From Phycicoccus elongatus Lp2 (GTDB lineage Bacteria > Actinomycetota > Actinomycetes > Actinomycetales > Dermatophilaceae), in assembly GCF_000367525.1 (NCBI RefSeq), contig NZ_HF570956.1, positions 800,661 through 835,089 on the forward strand: a stretch of 34,429 nt of DNA, read 5' to 3'. The notes beneath the pieces are model-generated. The model was not told the origin of the DNA and did no database searches. It was given only the letters and a program-made list of their open reading frames with translations. Of this stretch, positions 7,893 to 15,538 are shown piece after piece (within the stretch, counting starts at the first letter, position 1; each line of letters begins with the position of its first letter). Position numbers and translations under genes: made by a program.

Positions 7893-8392
7893 CCGACTCA
7901 GCCCCGCGGCATACGGACACCACGGCGCGGATCGAGGCCGACCCGGACGTGCCCGCGATCCGGATCACCCGCGATTTCACCGCTACGCCCGCCCAACTGC
8001 ACCGTGCCCACACCGATCCCGAGCTCTACGCCCAGTGGTGCGGTCCGCATGACGTCACCACGACGATCGGGCACTGGGATGCGCGCACCGGTGGGTCCTG
8101 GTCGTTCAGCAACCAGCGCGACGGCGAGGAGATCGCCTCCTTCCATGGGTCCTTCCACGACGTGACCCCGGAGCGAATCGTCCAGACCTTCACTTACGAC
8201 GGCTGGCCGGAGTCGGTGTCCCTGGAGACGATGACCTTCGAGGACCTCGGGGACGGCCGGACCCGGTTGCACACCGTCTCGCTGGTCGGGTCCTTCGAGG
8301 AACGGGCCGAGTGGTTGGATTCCGGCATGGAGACCGGCGTCAACGACGGCTACGAGAAGCTCGACGGACTACTCGCCAAGGGAGAGGGGTGA
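7889..8392 (+). CDS. SRPBCC / AHSA1-domain protein
   Basis: A 167-residue START-like (SRPBCC) protein of the AHSA1 (activator of Hsp90 ATPase homolog 1-like) group. The typical pattern ITRDFTATPAQLHRAHTDPE at about 31-50 is followed by WCGPHDVTTTIGHWDARTGG and a C-terminal NDGYEKLDGLL. The family forms a hydrophobic cavity; the ligand is unknown. It is translationally coupled to the ArsR gene (ATGA) with an AAAGGAAAG ribosome site, and overlaps the next start by one base. ArsR, AHSA1 and TIGR03086 gene trios are common in actinobacteria. An octamer copy at 7907-7914 encodes RHT here. Confidence 0.88.
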   Translation: MTDSAPRHTDTTARIEADPDVPAIRITRDFTATPAQLHRAHTDPELYAQWCGPHDVTTTIGHWDARTGGSWSFSNQRDGEEIASFHGSFHDVTPERIVQTFTYDGWPESVSLETMTFEDLGDGRTRLHTVSLVGSFEERAEWLDSGMETGVNDGYEKLDGLLAKGEG

Positions 8393-8967
8393 TGGAGGGT
8401 CTGGGCGCGATGTCACCAGCGGAGCGGTATGCCGCGGCGGCCGACAATTTCACCCGTCTCGTGGGCGGGGTGAGCGACTGGGATGGTCCCTCGCCGGTCA
8501 AGGAGTGGACCGCCCGCGAGGTCGTGGGACACCTGGTCACCTGGGTGCCCGGGATGATCGGGGGTGGGCCGGGACTCGAATTCCCCTCTGGTGAGGGCGC
8601 GCTCGCAGATCCGGTCGCGGCCTGGCGGGCGCTCGATGAGCGCTTGCGCGAGGTGCTCGCCGACGAGGAACTGGCCGTGACGGTGCACAGCAACCCGCAC
8701 ACCGGGCAGGCGCCGGTCGCCCAGGTGATTGACGGCTACGTGACGCCGGACTTGGTCTTCCACGGGTGGGATCTGGCGCGCGCGAGCGGCCAGGACCCTG
8801 AACTGGACGAGGACTACATCGCGGGTGCGTATGCCGGGATGACCGGCATGGCGGACATGATCCGCGGGTCCGGTCAGTTCGGCGTGCAGCAGGACGTGCC
8901 GGCCGATGCGTCGGTGGTCGAGAAGTTCTTCGCGTTCATCGGGCGCGACCCGCGCTGGACGCCCTGA
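8392..8967 (+). CDS. TIGR03086 family metal-binding protein (DinB/maleylpyruvate isomerase-like fold)
   Basis: A 191-residue protein of the DinB-like four-helix-bundle superfamily, TIGR03086 group. It starts with PAERYAAAADNFTRLVGGV, then SPVKEWTAREVVGHLVTWVPG, where the histidine is a likely metal ligand. The later VTPDLVFHGWDLARA supplies a second. Mycothiol-dependent enzymes share this fold, which fits a mycothiol producer (see the mycothione reductase gene), but the substrate is unknown. ATG 8392 overlaps the previous stop by one base, so this closes the ArsR-controlled operon. It carries two octamer copies, at 8427 and 8829. Confidence 0.85.
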   Translation: MEGLGAMSPAERYAAAADNFTRLVGGVSDWDGPSPVKEWTAREVVGHLVTWVPGMIGGGPGLEFPSGEGALADPVAAWRALDERLREVLADEELAVTVHSNPHTGQAPVAQVIDGYVTPDLVFHGWDLARASGQDPELDEDYIAGAYAGMTGMADMIRGSGQFGVQQDVPADASVVEKFFAFIGRDPRWTP

Positions 8968-9030
8968 AAGGTCCCGCTTCCCTCTGGGCCGTCCAACCGC
9001 CACCATGGGAGTGACGGCAGGAGGGCGCCA

Positions 9031-9478
9031 ATGGACGAGGACTTCCGCACGCACCTGGAGCACGTGAGCGCCGCGCGCGCCGAACTCGGGGATTCGATGC
9101 GCGCCCTCCAAGACGCGCTCGCACTCCCGCTGGGGCTCCCGGTCTGGGGGCGCCGGGTCCGGGCCGCGCTCACTGAGTTGGCGCACGACCTGCGTGAGCA
9201 CGTCGAGCTCACCGAGTCGCCGGGCGGCCTCTACGCCGACATCGGTGCCACCGCGCCGCGCCTGGCCAGCGGAGTGGACGCCCAACTGGCTGACCATGTG
9301 TTCTTCGTCGACGAAGTGGAGCGCTTGCTCCAGGAGCGGGACGACGGCATACCGAGGGCGGGGTTGGGTCAACACCGCGAGGAGCTGACCGCCCTGCTGT
9401 GGCGGGGGGGGGGGCCGCCAGCGTGGGTCGGACCTGATCTACGAGGCCTATGAGGTCGACATCGGCGGCAGCGGCTGA
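9031..9478 (+). pseudogene. Helical, hemerythrin-like protein with a frameshift at a G11 tract
   Basis: As read, the frame from ATG 9031 (good ribosome site AGGAGG) ends at 9453, giving 140 residues with an odd glycine-proline end. The break is a run of 11 Gs at 9404-9414. Removing one G restores a frame that ends at 9478 with RQRGSDLIYEAYEVDIGGSG, a sensible C-terminus. The upstream part is alpha-helical, with HDLREHVELTE in the middle and QLADHVFFVDEVERLL later. That histidine pattern suggests a hemerythrin-like bundle, but I am not certain of the family. The frameshift may be a sequencing error in the homopolymer, a real disruption, or slippage-based switching. Function unknown. Confidence 0.6.
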
Positions 9479-9492
9479 CTCCTCCATCCCAT

Positions 9493-9538
9493 GCGTCCGC
9501 GTCTTCCGTCGCCATGGCAACCGAAGACGCGGACGCAA
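9493..9538. terminator. Bidirectional terminator-like hairpin
   Basis: A perfect 15-base inverted repeat, arms 9493-9507 (TGCGTCCGCGTCTTC) and 9524-9538, surrounds a 16-base loop containing GCCATGGC. It fills the gap between the helical-protein gene and the racemase-like gene, which converge here. There is no U-tract, but stem length and position make a two-way terminator the simplest reading. Confidence 0.65.
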
Positions 9539-9556
9539 GGGGGCCAGACGTGAGGG

Positions 9557-10675
9557 TCAGCCGGTGACGTCGACGTCGGAGCGGCTGATGGTGACCTCGG
9601 CCAGGGCGTCCGGCAGCACGTCGACGCCGATGCCCGGGCCGGTGGGGACGGCCACGTGCCCCTGATCGAGCACGAAGGGCGCTGTGATGTCCTGGCGGAA
9701 GTAGCGGTCGGAGGCCGAGGTGTCGCCGGGCAGCACGAAACCTGGCAGGGCGGCAAGGGCCACATTGGGCGCCCGCCCGACGCCGGTCTCGAGCATGCCG
9801 CCACACCACACGGGTATGCCGTTGGCGACCGCGATGTCGTGGATGCGGCGGGCCTCCAGGTAGCCGCCGACTCGCGCCGGTTTGATGTTGATGACCCGGC
9901 AGGCGTCGAGGGCGATCGCGGTCGCGGCGTCGCGCGCCGACTCGATCGACTCGTCGAGGCAGACCGGCGTGCTGATCAAGGTGGCGAGGCGAGCATGGCC
10001 GCGGATGTCGTCGGTCGGGAGGGGCTGCTCGATGAGGAGCAGGTCGAAAGGGTCGAGGCGGGCGAGCTGGGCCGCGTCGGCCAGGGTGTAGGCAGCATTG
10101 GCGTCGACCTGGAGCAGGATCTCGTCCCCGAAGCGTTCGCGGACGGCACGCACAGCTGCGACGTCCCAGCCCGGCTCGATCTTGAGCTTGATCCGCAGGT
10201 AGCCCTGGTCCAGGTAGCGCTCGACATGGTCGAGCAGCTCGGGGATCGAGTCCATGATCCCCACCGAGACCCCGGCCGGGACGCGCTCCTTGACGGCCCC
10301 GAGATGGTGCCCGAAGGACCAGCCCGCCTCCTTGAGTTCGGCGTCGAGAACTGCGGTCTCGATGACGTGCTTGGCCATGTAGTTGCCCGTCACCGGCTCG
10401 AGGGCGGTCGCGACGCGCCCCGCGGTGAGCTGGTCACCGAGGGCGAGGAGGCGCGGCACCAACTCGCGGCGGAGCACCTGCTCGCAGCCGTCGAGCCACT
10501 CCGCGCTGTAGAGCGGGTCCAGCTCCGCGGCGCACTCCGCCCAGCCGACGGTGCCGTCGGTCGTCTCCAAGCGCACGAGGAAGGTGTCCTTGTCGTGCGC
10601 GGTCCCGAAGGACGTCCGGAACGGCGTGACGAGCGGGACCTTGAGCCAGATGACTTCGAGCCGGGCGATCCTCAT
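9557..10675 (-). CDS. Enolase-superfamily OSBS / N-succinylamino acid racemase (NSAR-type)
   Basis: A 372-residue muconate-lactonizing-type enolase-superfamily enzyme. All catalytic residues are present: KLK at 163-165 (RIKLKIEPG), metal ligands Asp191 (QVDANAAY), Glu216 (IEQPL) and Asp241 (LDESI), and Lys265 (NIKPARVGG). It belongs to the branch of MenC-like proteins that carry OSBS, N-succinylamino acid racemase, or both activities. A second, actinobacterial-type MenC exists at 15535-16530, so this copy need not be the menaquinone enzyme. Its GNAT partner overlaps it by four bases (ATGA), an arrangement seen in the N-succinyl D-to-L amino acid conversion pathway. I favour NSAR, possibly bifunctional. 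The upstream open frame is ignored because homology begins at MRIARLEV. Confidence 0.8.
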   Translation of the reverse strand: MRIARLEVIWLKVPLVTPFRTSFGTAHDKDTFLVRLETTDGTVGWAECAAELDPLYSAEWLDGCEQVLRRELVPRLLALGDQLTAGRVATALEPVTGNYMAKHVIETAVLDAELKEAGWSFGHHLGAVKERVPAGVSVGIMDSIPELLDHVERYLDQGYLRIKLKIEPGWDVAAVRAVRERFGDEILLQVDANAAYTLADAAQLARLDPFDLLLIEQPLPTDDIRGHARLATLISTPVCLDESIESARDAATAIALDACRVINIKPARVGGYLEARRIHDIAVANGIPVWCGGMLETGVGRAPNVALAALPGFVLPGDTSASDRYFRQDITAPFVLDQGHVAVPTGPGIGVDVLPDALAEVTISRSDVDVTG

Positions 10676-11508
10676 CGGGCCTCCTCGGGGGCCTGGGCAG
10701 GGGTGAAGAGATACCAGTGGTCGCGGCTGACCCCGGTCGCCACGAAGCGTTGGGCGAAGGCGTCCTCCATCGCCTCCCGCACGACCTGCCGCCAACGGGT
10801 GGCCGTCGTGGGGTCGTCTCGACGGGTCGCGACGATGTCGGCCGGCACGCGCACCCAGCGTTCCTGGCGTCCCGCGCCGGTGAGGTATGCCGGGAGTCCG
10901 TCCGGGCCCGCCAGCAGGCTCGCGCTGTGGTCGCGACTCGGGGACTCGGTGCGGGACGGTGTCGGTGCCGTCGTGCTCCACACCGCGACGAGACGGTCAG
11001 ACTCGTCGTTGCCGTTGATGACGTCGCCCATCGTCCCGTAGAAGGACCGCTCGTAGTGCGCCCCGATGGCCCCGAGCTTGTCGAGGTTGAAGTGCCCGTT
11101 GCGGGCGACGAGCGGGTCGAAGGTCCAGGTGATCGTCGGCATGCCGTGCGCGGCCGCCCACGCGCGTTGGTGCTCCTTGAGGGCAGAGCCGATTCCCCTG
11201 TCGCTGTTGCCCGGCAGGGCAGCGGCGATCATCGAGTAGCCCCCGCCGTCGGCGCTTGGGGTGAGTACCGCGGCCCCGAGCAGTGGCGCCGTGTTGCCGT
11301 GGGTCGTGGACCCGGGGGTCGGGGGCGCGGCATACGCGGCGTTGACCAGGCCACCGGCGTGGACGATGGCGCGCAGCACCTCACTCGGCATCGGGACGCC
11401 CTCGTCGCCGCGACCCCAGACGGCCGCGAAGAGGTCGGAGACGGCGCGCAGGTCGGCCATCTGGTGGACCTCCGCGAGGTGCAGGGGCGGGATCGGCGGT
11501 GGCGTCAT
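10672..11508 (-). CDS. GNAT-superfamily acyltransferase (COG3375-like)
   Basis: A 278-residue GNAT-fold protein. The acyl-CoA-binding motif-A region appears as AAALPGNSDRGIGSALKEHQR (R/Q-x-x-G-x-G/A-type, here NSDRGIGSALK). Then ITWTFDPLVARNGHFNLDKLG and YGTMGDVINGNDESDRLVA follow; these are typical of the COG3375 group. In Geobacillus a GNAT enzyme N-succinylates D-amino acids before racemisation by NSAR. Fusion-like coupling to the racemase gene downstream suggests the same job here. It lies 10 bases after menB, so all three probably share a transcript. Substrate specificity is inferred from context, not residues. Confidence 0.82.
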   Translation of the reverse strand: MTPPPIPPLHLAEVHQMADLRAVSDLFAAVWGRGDEGVPMPSEVLRAIVHAGGLVNAAYAAPPTPGSTTHGNTAPLLGAAVLTPSADGGGYSMIAAALPGNSDRGIGSALKEHQRAWAAAHGMPTITWTFDPLVARNGHFNLDKLGAIGAHYERSFYGTMGDVINGNDESDRLVAVWSTTAPTPSRTESPSRDHSASLLAGPDGLPAYLTGAGRQERWVRVPADIVATRRDDPTTATRWRQVVREAMEDAFAQRFVATGVSRDHWYLFTPAQAPEEAR

Positions 11509-11518
11509 GGTGTGCCGC

Positions 11519-12466
11519 TCAGAAGTACCAGGGGAAGGGGGACCAGTCGGGGTCGCGCTTCTCGAGGAACTGGTCGCGGCCCTCGACGGCCTCGTCGGTC
11601 ATGTAGGCCAGCCGCGTCGCCTCCCCGGCGAACACCTGCTGGCCCATGAGTCCGTCGTCGAGCAGGTTGAAGGCAAACTTCAACATCCGTTGTGCCTGAG
11701 GCGATTTCGCCATGATCTCGCGGGCTACGACGAGCGCCTCGGCCTCGAGGTCGGCGTGCGGGACGACCATGTTGACCGCGCCCATCCGGTGCATGTCGTC
11801 GGCGGTGTAGGCGCGGCCGAGGAAGAAGATCTCGCGGGCGAACTTCTGCCCGACCATCTTGGCGAGGTAGGCCGAGCCGTAGCCCCCGTCGAAGCTGCCC
11901 ACGTCGGCGTCGGTCTGCTTGAAACGGGCATGCTCCTGGCTGGCCATCGTCAGGTCACAGACGACGTGCAGGCTGTGCCCACCGCCGGCCGCCCAGCCGT
12001 TGACGAGCGCGATGACGACCTTGGGCATCGTGCGGATCAGCCGCTGCACCTCGAGGATGTGCAGCCGCCCACCCTCGGCCTTGACCCGCCGCTCGTCGAC
12101 GGTGTCGGCCGTCTCGCCCTGCGCATACTGGTAGCCGCTGCGGCCGCGGATCCGCTGGTCCCCGCCGGTGCAGAAGGCCCAGCCCTGGGTGGTCGGCGTC
12201 GCGCCCTCGCGAGGGGAAGGACCGTTGCCGGTGAGGAGGACCACCCCGACGTCGGGAGTCATCCGGGCGTGGTCGAGGGCGCGATAGAGCTCGTCGACCG
12301 TGTGCGGGCGGAAGGCGTTGAGCACCTCTGGTCGGTCGAAGGCGATCCGCACCGCACCGACGTCGTGGGCCCGGTGGTAGGTGATGTCGGTCAGGTCCTC
12401 GAAGCCGGGGACCGGGCTCCACGCCTGCGGGTCGAAGGTCGAGCTGACGTCGGGGAGGGCGCTCAC
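11519..12466 (-). CDS. menB: 1,4-dihydroxy-2-naphthoyl-CoA synthase MenB
   Basis: Crotonase-fold enzyme that cyclises o-succinylbenzoyl-CoA to DHNA-CoA. Clear landmarks in the 315 residues are FCTGGDQRIRG at about 98-108, the oxyanion-hole segment GWAAGGGHSLHVVCDLTMAS at 157-176, and QTDADVGSFDGGYGSAY at 184-200. Asp186 in QTDAD sits where bicarbonate-dependent enzymes such as the E. coli one have glycine. The M. tuberculosis enzyme also has Asp (Asp185), so this should be the bicarbonate-independent type. The GTG start at 12466 lies 10 bases after a strong hairpin made of two octamer copies, which would fold in the 5' leader. It heads the transcript with the GNAT and racemase genes. Confidence 0.95.
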   Translation of the reverse strand: MSALPDVSSTFDPQAWSPVPGFEDLTDITYHRAHDVGAVRIAFDRPEVLNAFRPHTVDELYRALDHARMTPDVGVVLLTGNGPSPREGATPTTQGWAFCTGGDQRIRGRSGYQYAQGETADTVDERRVKAEGGRLHILEVQRLIRTMPKVVIALVNGWAAGGGHSLHVVCDLTMASQEHARFKQTDADVGSFDGGYGSAYLAKMVGQKFAREIFFLGRAYTADDMHRMGAVNMVVPHADLEAEALVVAREIMAKSPQAQRMLKFAFNLLDDGLMGQQVFAGEATRLAYMTDEAVEGRDQFLEKRDPDWSPFPWYF

Positions 12467-12476
12467 GCCATCGATC

Positions 12477-12506
12477 GTATGCCGCGGGCTCAGCCCCGCG
12501 GCATAC
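12477..12506. repeat. Hairpin formed by two inverted GTATGCCG octamers
   Basis: Arms GTATGCCGCGGG (12477-12488) and its perfect complement (12495-12506) flank a 6-base loop. Both arms begin with the recurring octamer. The structure lies in the divergent gap, 10 bases upstream of the menB start on the minus strand, where it could affect menB translation or act as an attenuator. Against the plus-strand gene it lies about 100 bases upstream. Confidence 0.6.
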
Positions 12507-12608
12507 CCTCACCGCGGGCTGGGGGTGGGGGCTGTGGAAAACCGCGAGCCGGTTCGGTCGAAGGCGCCACGATGGGGTCAGGACCGGAGGTGACGCGGGA
12601 GGGCGACG

Positions 12609-13481
12609 ATGGGCAACGAGTGGTACGAGGATCTGGCCGACGAACTCGGCCACCACGATTGGCGCGAGGAGGAATTCGGCGACGGCGGGGCGGCGGCACA
12701 TGGCGGGCGCTCCTGGGGCCCTGGCTGGTCATCGGTGCAGCGTGAGGGGAACGGGCTGGTCCGCATCACGGTCCTGCACGGCACGGTCGTCGACGTGGAC
12801 TACCCGCCGGTGCGCGGGTCGAAGTTCGAGCATCTCGACCAACGGTTGTTGCCGCGCCGGGCCGCGCCACCGATTCCGATGGCGCCCCAACCGCCGGAGC
12901 ACGAACTGAAACTGACCTGGCTCGAGGCCGTCGCGGGAGGGGCTGAGGCCCTCGCTGTCCTTGACGACTCCCCGCTCGTGCCTGAAGCCGAGCCTGACCT
13001 CGCGCAGCTCAGTTGGCCGGTCCGCACGCGGTTGGAGCGGATCCTGGCCCGGATCGATGAGTACGCACCCTCACTGCTGGGGCCGGAAGGGGCGATCGTC
13101 GCCCGCCGGCTCGCCGTCCGCGCGGTCAGCGCGCGGCCGACGGTGCTGTCCACATCCGACCGTGACCAGGCCAACGTCGGCGCGATCATCCACGCGGCCG
13201 GCAAGGGGAACGATCTGGTGGGCCCGGGCAAGTGGGTGCTGGCCAAGGACATCCAGGCCGAGTGTGGGTTGAGTTCCTCCCCGAGCCAGCGGGCGCGCAA
13301 CTTCGCCGACGCGGTGAGTGGTGGGCGGCTGGATTGGCCGTCGAGTTGGATGCACCGTGAGACGCCGGCCGTCATCGTGTTGGGGAGTCCGGACCTGCTG
13401 GTCTCCGACTTCCGACGCATCCTGATCGCCGAGCGCGACCTTGCCCTGCGGCTGCGGGCGGTGACACCGGCGTCGGCGTGA
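12609..13481 (+). CDS. Hypothetical protein
   Basis: A 290-residue cytosolic protein of no family I can name. The first 50 residues are acidic and glycine-rich (EDLADELGHHDWREEEFGD). A small beta-rich part follows (VRITVLHGTVVDVDYP), then a helical C-terminal half. Residues near 215-235 (WVLAKDIQAECGLSSSPSQR) resemble a helix-turn-helix-like segment and suggest nucleic acid or partner binding; this is weak. ATG 12609 has a good ribosome site (GGGAGGG). It diverges from menB, and the hairpin-containing 142-base gap must hold both promoters. No signal peptide or membrane segment is visible. Confidence 0.7.
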   Translation: MGNEWYEDLADELGHHDWREEEFGDGGAAAHGGRSWGPGWSSVQREGNGLVRITVLHGTVVDVDYPPVRGSKFEHLDQRLLPRRAAPPIPMAPQPPEHELKLTWLEAVAGGAEALAVLDDSPLVPEAEPDLAQLSWPVRTRLERILARIDEYAPSLLGPEGAIVARRLAVRAVSARPTVLSTSDRDQANVGAIIHAAGKGNDLVGPGKWVLAKDIQAECGLSSSPSQRARNFADAVSGGRLDWPSSWMHRETPAVIVLGSPDLLVSDFRRILIAERDLALRLRAVTPASA

Positions 13482-13494
13482 CGTCCGTCCTCGC

Positions 13495-13539
13495 TACGTC
13501 CGGCGAGTGGACCTCATAGCAACCATCTTGCCGGACGTA
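13495..13539. repeat. Inverted repeat TACGTCCGGC / GCCGGACGTA
   Basis: A perfect 10-base inverted repeat separated by 25 bases lies 13 bases after the hypothetical gene and upstream of the DUF222/HNH gene. It may terminate the upstream gene or mark the edge of a 13E12-type repeat element. ACGTCC also occurs at 13481, just before the left arm. Confidence 0.5.
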
Positions 13540-13667
13540 ACGGAGTGCGGGACAGGGGTTTTCGGCGCAGATGGGCTGTCGGTGGTCCCCTCTGGTGTTG
13601 GAGACATGGATCACCTCGACCAGGCCCCGGAGCCGCAACCCCGCAGCGGTGGGCGGAGCGCCTGGTC

Positions 13668-14942
13668 GTGATCGAGGCTGCCGATGAGGCTCTGGACGGA
13701 ATGCCCGCCGTGTTGTGGCAGGCCGACGGGGCCGGGTTGGTGGCGACCTTGTCGGTCGCCGATCGGGTGGCTCGCCGTGCCGAGTCCGTGAGGTATGCCG
13801 TGGTGGCCGAGGCCGTGGCGCGCGGCGAGGTCGCCGCGTCGCAGGCAGGGTCGGTGCACCAGTGGGTGCGTGAGCGTGCGCCCGGCTTTGCCGGTGACGG
13901 GCTGGGGTCTGTCGTCAAGGCGGTCGAGGTGCTGGCCAAACCAGACCATGCCGCCTTCGATGTGGCCGTGCGTGCCGGCCGGGTGTCCCCTGCGGTGGGT
14001 CTGGCCTGCGCCCGCGAATGGGAGGCGCTCCAGACGCGCGTGTGCCAGGAGGCGGCGCCCACCGTACGTGAGGCGCTCATCGCGATCGGGGAGAGCGACG
14101 GTGCCCGTGAGGTCCGGCGCCTGCGACCGGCACTGTTGGCCCGTTATGGGCTCGATGGTGAGTTCCAGGAGAGCCAGGACGCGCTCGCTGCGCGCGTGGC
14201 ACTGTCGTCGGGGCGTGGCGACGAGACCGGGATGACGACCTATGAGTTCACCTGCGATCCCGAAGGGGCGGCGGTGCTCGAGTCGGCCATCGGTCCACTC
14301 ACGCGCCCCGTCCCGGATCCCGTGACCGGGGAGCCGGACCCGCGCACCGTGGAGCAGCGGCGCGGGCGGGCATTGGTCGAGTCACTGCGCCGTGCGGCCC
14401 AGGTGACGTCCGGCGCTGGTTCGCTGGCCGGAGCCAAAGCGACCCTGGTCGTCGCGATGGACCTCGACGACCTCAAGGCGCGGATCGGCGCTGGGACCGT
14501 CCTGACCTCGACCGTCGCCGACACGCTGTTGGCGCCGGAGACGGTCCGCCGTCTGGCTTGCGATGCCCAGATCATCCCGGCGGTGCTCGGTGGTCCGAGC
14601 AGCGTGCTCGACTGGGGCGAGACCCAACGACTCTTCCAGCCAGCCCAGGTCAAGGCACTCTGGCTGCGAGACCGCGGCTGCACCTTCCCGGGCTGTTCGG
14701 CTCCTGCCGCCTGGTGCGATGCGCACCATGTCCGGCACTGGGTCGACGGCGGCCCGACCGACCTGTCGAACGCAACCCTCCTCTGCGGCCGACACCACAC
14801 GATCGTGCACCGTGACCAGCTGACCGCGACGATCGATGCCGGGGGCGTCAACTGGCACACGGCGCCCGAACCCGCCAGGTGGACTGACACGGTGACGGGT
14901 GCCCCGGGCCCGACTCGCCACCGGAACCGCCACCGACGATGA
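13668..14942 (+). CDS. DUF222 / HNH endonuclease domain protein (13E12 repeat family)
   Basis: About 424 residues. The N-terminal three quarters match DUF222 (IEAADEALDGMPAVLW; SVADRVARRAESVRYAVVAE; GEVAASQAGSVHQWVRERAP). The C-terminus is an HNH nuclease domain: CTFPGCSAPAAWCDAHHVRH, then NATLLCGRHHTIVH with two zinc-binding-type cysteine pairs. These proteins are multicopy in actinobacteria and are thought to be mobile or DNA-processing; a precise role is unknown. The start is doubtful. GTG 13668 begins the conserved region. The frame is open back to 13545 but without family similarity. A short frame from ATG 13606 (MDHLDQAPEPQPRSGGRSAW) stops exactly over GTG 13668 and may be a displaced true N-terminus. 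Confidence 0.82.
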   Translation: MIEAADEALDGMPAVLWQADGAGLVATLSVADRVARRAESVRYAVVAEAVARGEVAASQAGSVHQWVRERAPGFAGDGLGSVVKAVEVLAKPDHAAFDVAVRAGRVSPAVGLACAREWEALQTRVCQEAAPTVREALIAIGESDGAREVRRLRPALLARYGLDGEFQESQDALAARVALSSGRGDETGMTTYEFTCDPEGAAVLESAIGPLTRPVPDPVTGEPDPRTVEQRRGRALVESLRRAAQVTSGAGSLAGAKATLVVAMDLDDLKARIGAGTVLTSTVADTLLAPETVRRLACDAQIIPAVLGGPSSVLDWGETQRLFQPAQVKALWLRDRGCTFPGCSAPAAWCDAHHVRHWVDGGPTDLSNATLLCGRHHTIVHRDQLTATIDAGGVNWHTAPEPARWTDTVTGAPGPTRHRNRHRR

Positions 14943-15133
14943 CCCCGCCCCGCACCCGGCGCGCCCACGCGGCGTCGGGGCCTTGGTATGCCGTGCGGTG
15001 GGCGCGGGCGGGCGCGGGGATGGAAGGGGTGGGCGCGGATAGGCGCTGGCTGTGGGGTGCGTGGGCGGGTGCGAGGGCGACAGAGCGGGGCCGAGCCTGC
15101 ACGCGGGACCGGCACGCGGCATACGGTGAACCC

Positions 15134-15538
15134 ATGGCACTGCGCTGGTACACGACCGTCATCGACGCCCACGACATCGCGACCCTCTCCCGCTGGTGGG
15201 CGCAGACCCTCGACTGGCAGATCGTCTACGAGGATGACGAGGAGGTCGCGATCATCCCCAAGTGGGTGGCCGAGGACCGGATCGGGGACCTGGCCGAGTG
15301 GCTGCGCTCCGGCCCGGGCATGGTCTTCGTCCCCGTCCCCGAGGGCAAGGCGGTCAAGAACCGACTCCACATCGACCTCGCGCCCCACAAGAGCCAGGAC
15401 CGCGATGCCGAGGTGGCCGCCCTCCTCGAGCGCGGCGCCACCCACGCCGACGTCGGGCAGTCCGACGATGTCACCTGGACGGTGCTTGCCGACCCCGAGG
15501 GCAACGAGTTCTGCGTCCTCTCCGCGCGCGACCGGTGA
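15134..15538 (+). CDS. VOC family (glyoxalase-like) protein
   Basis: A 134-residue single-domain vicinal-oxygen-chelate-fold protein of the glyoxalase-like group common in actinobacteria. It opens with LRWYTTVIDAHDIATLSRWW. A central LHIDLAPHKSQDRDAEVAALLERGA and the terminal VLADPEGNEFCVLSA are the usual family signatures. The HID histidine and the C-terminal glutamate could bind metal. The substrate is unknown. I start at ATG 15134 because the upstream open frame is GC-rich spacer. An octamer copy (CGGCATAC, 15117-15124) lies 9 bases before the start. The stop overlaps the menC GTG by four bases, so it is co-translated with menC. Confidence 0.85.
   Translation: MALRWYTTVIDAHDIATLSRWWAQTLDWQIVYEDDEEVAIIPKWVAEDRIGDLAEWLRSGPGMVFVPVPEGKAVKNRLHIDLAPHKSQDRDAEVAALLERGATHADVGQSDDVTWTVLADPEGNEFCVLSARDR

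Noticed and set aside
9557-10675. Calling this enolase-superfamily gene the menaquinone MenC because it is in the menB operon
   Set aside because: A better actinobacterial-type MenC lies at 15535-16530 and the GNAT partner points to N-succinylamino acid racemase; dual activity remains possible.
9656-11041. 461-codon plus-strand frame opposite the racemase and GNAT genes
   Set aside because: Shadow of the two real minus-strand genes, whose catalytic motifs are intact.
11261-12745. 494-codon plus-strand frame opposite menB
   Set aside because: Antisense of GNAT and menB; no domain and no ribosome site at its start.
14943-15133. Small gene in the gap between the HNH and VOC genes
   Set aside because: The sequence is G-rich spacer with two octamer copies; the open frame extending the VOC gene upstream shows no conserved feature.
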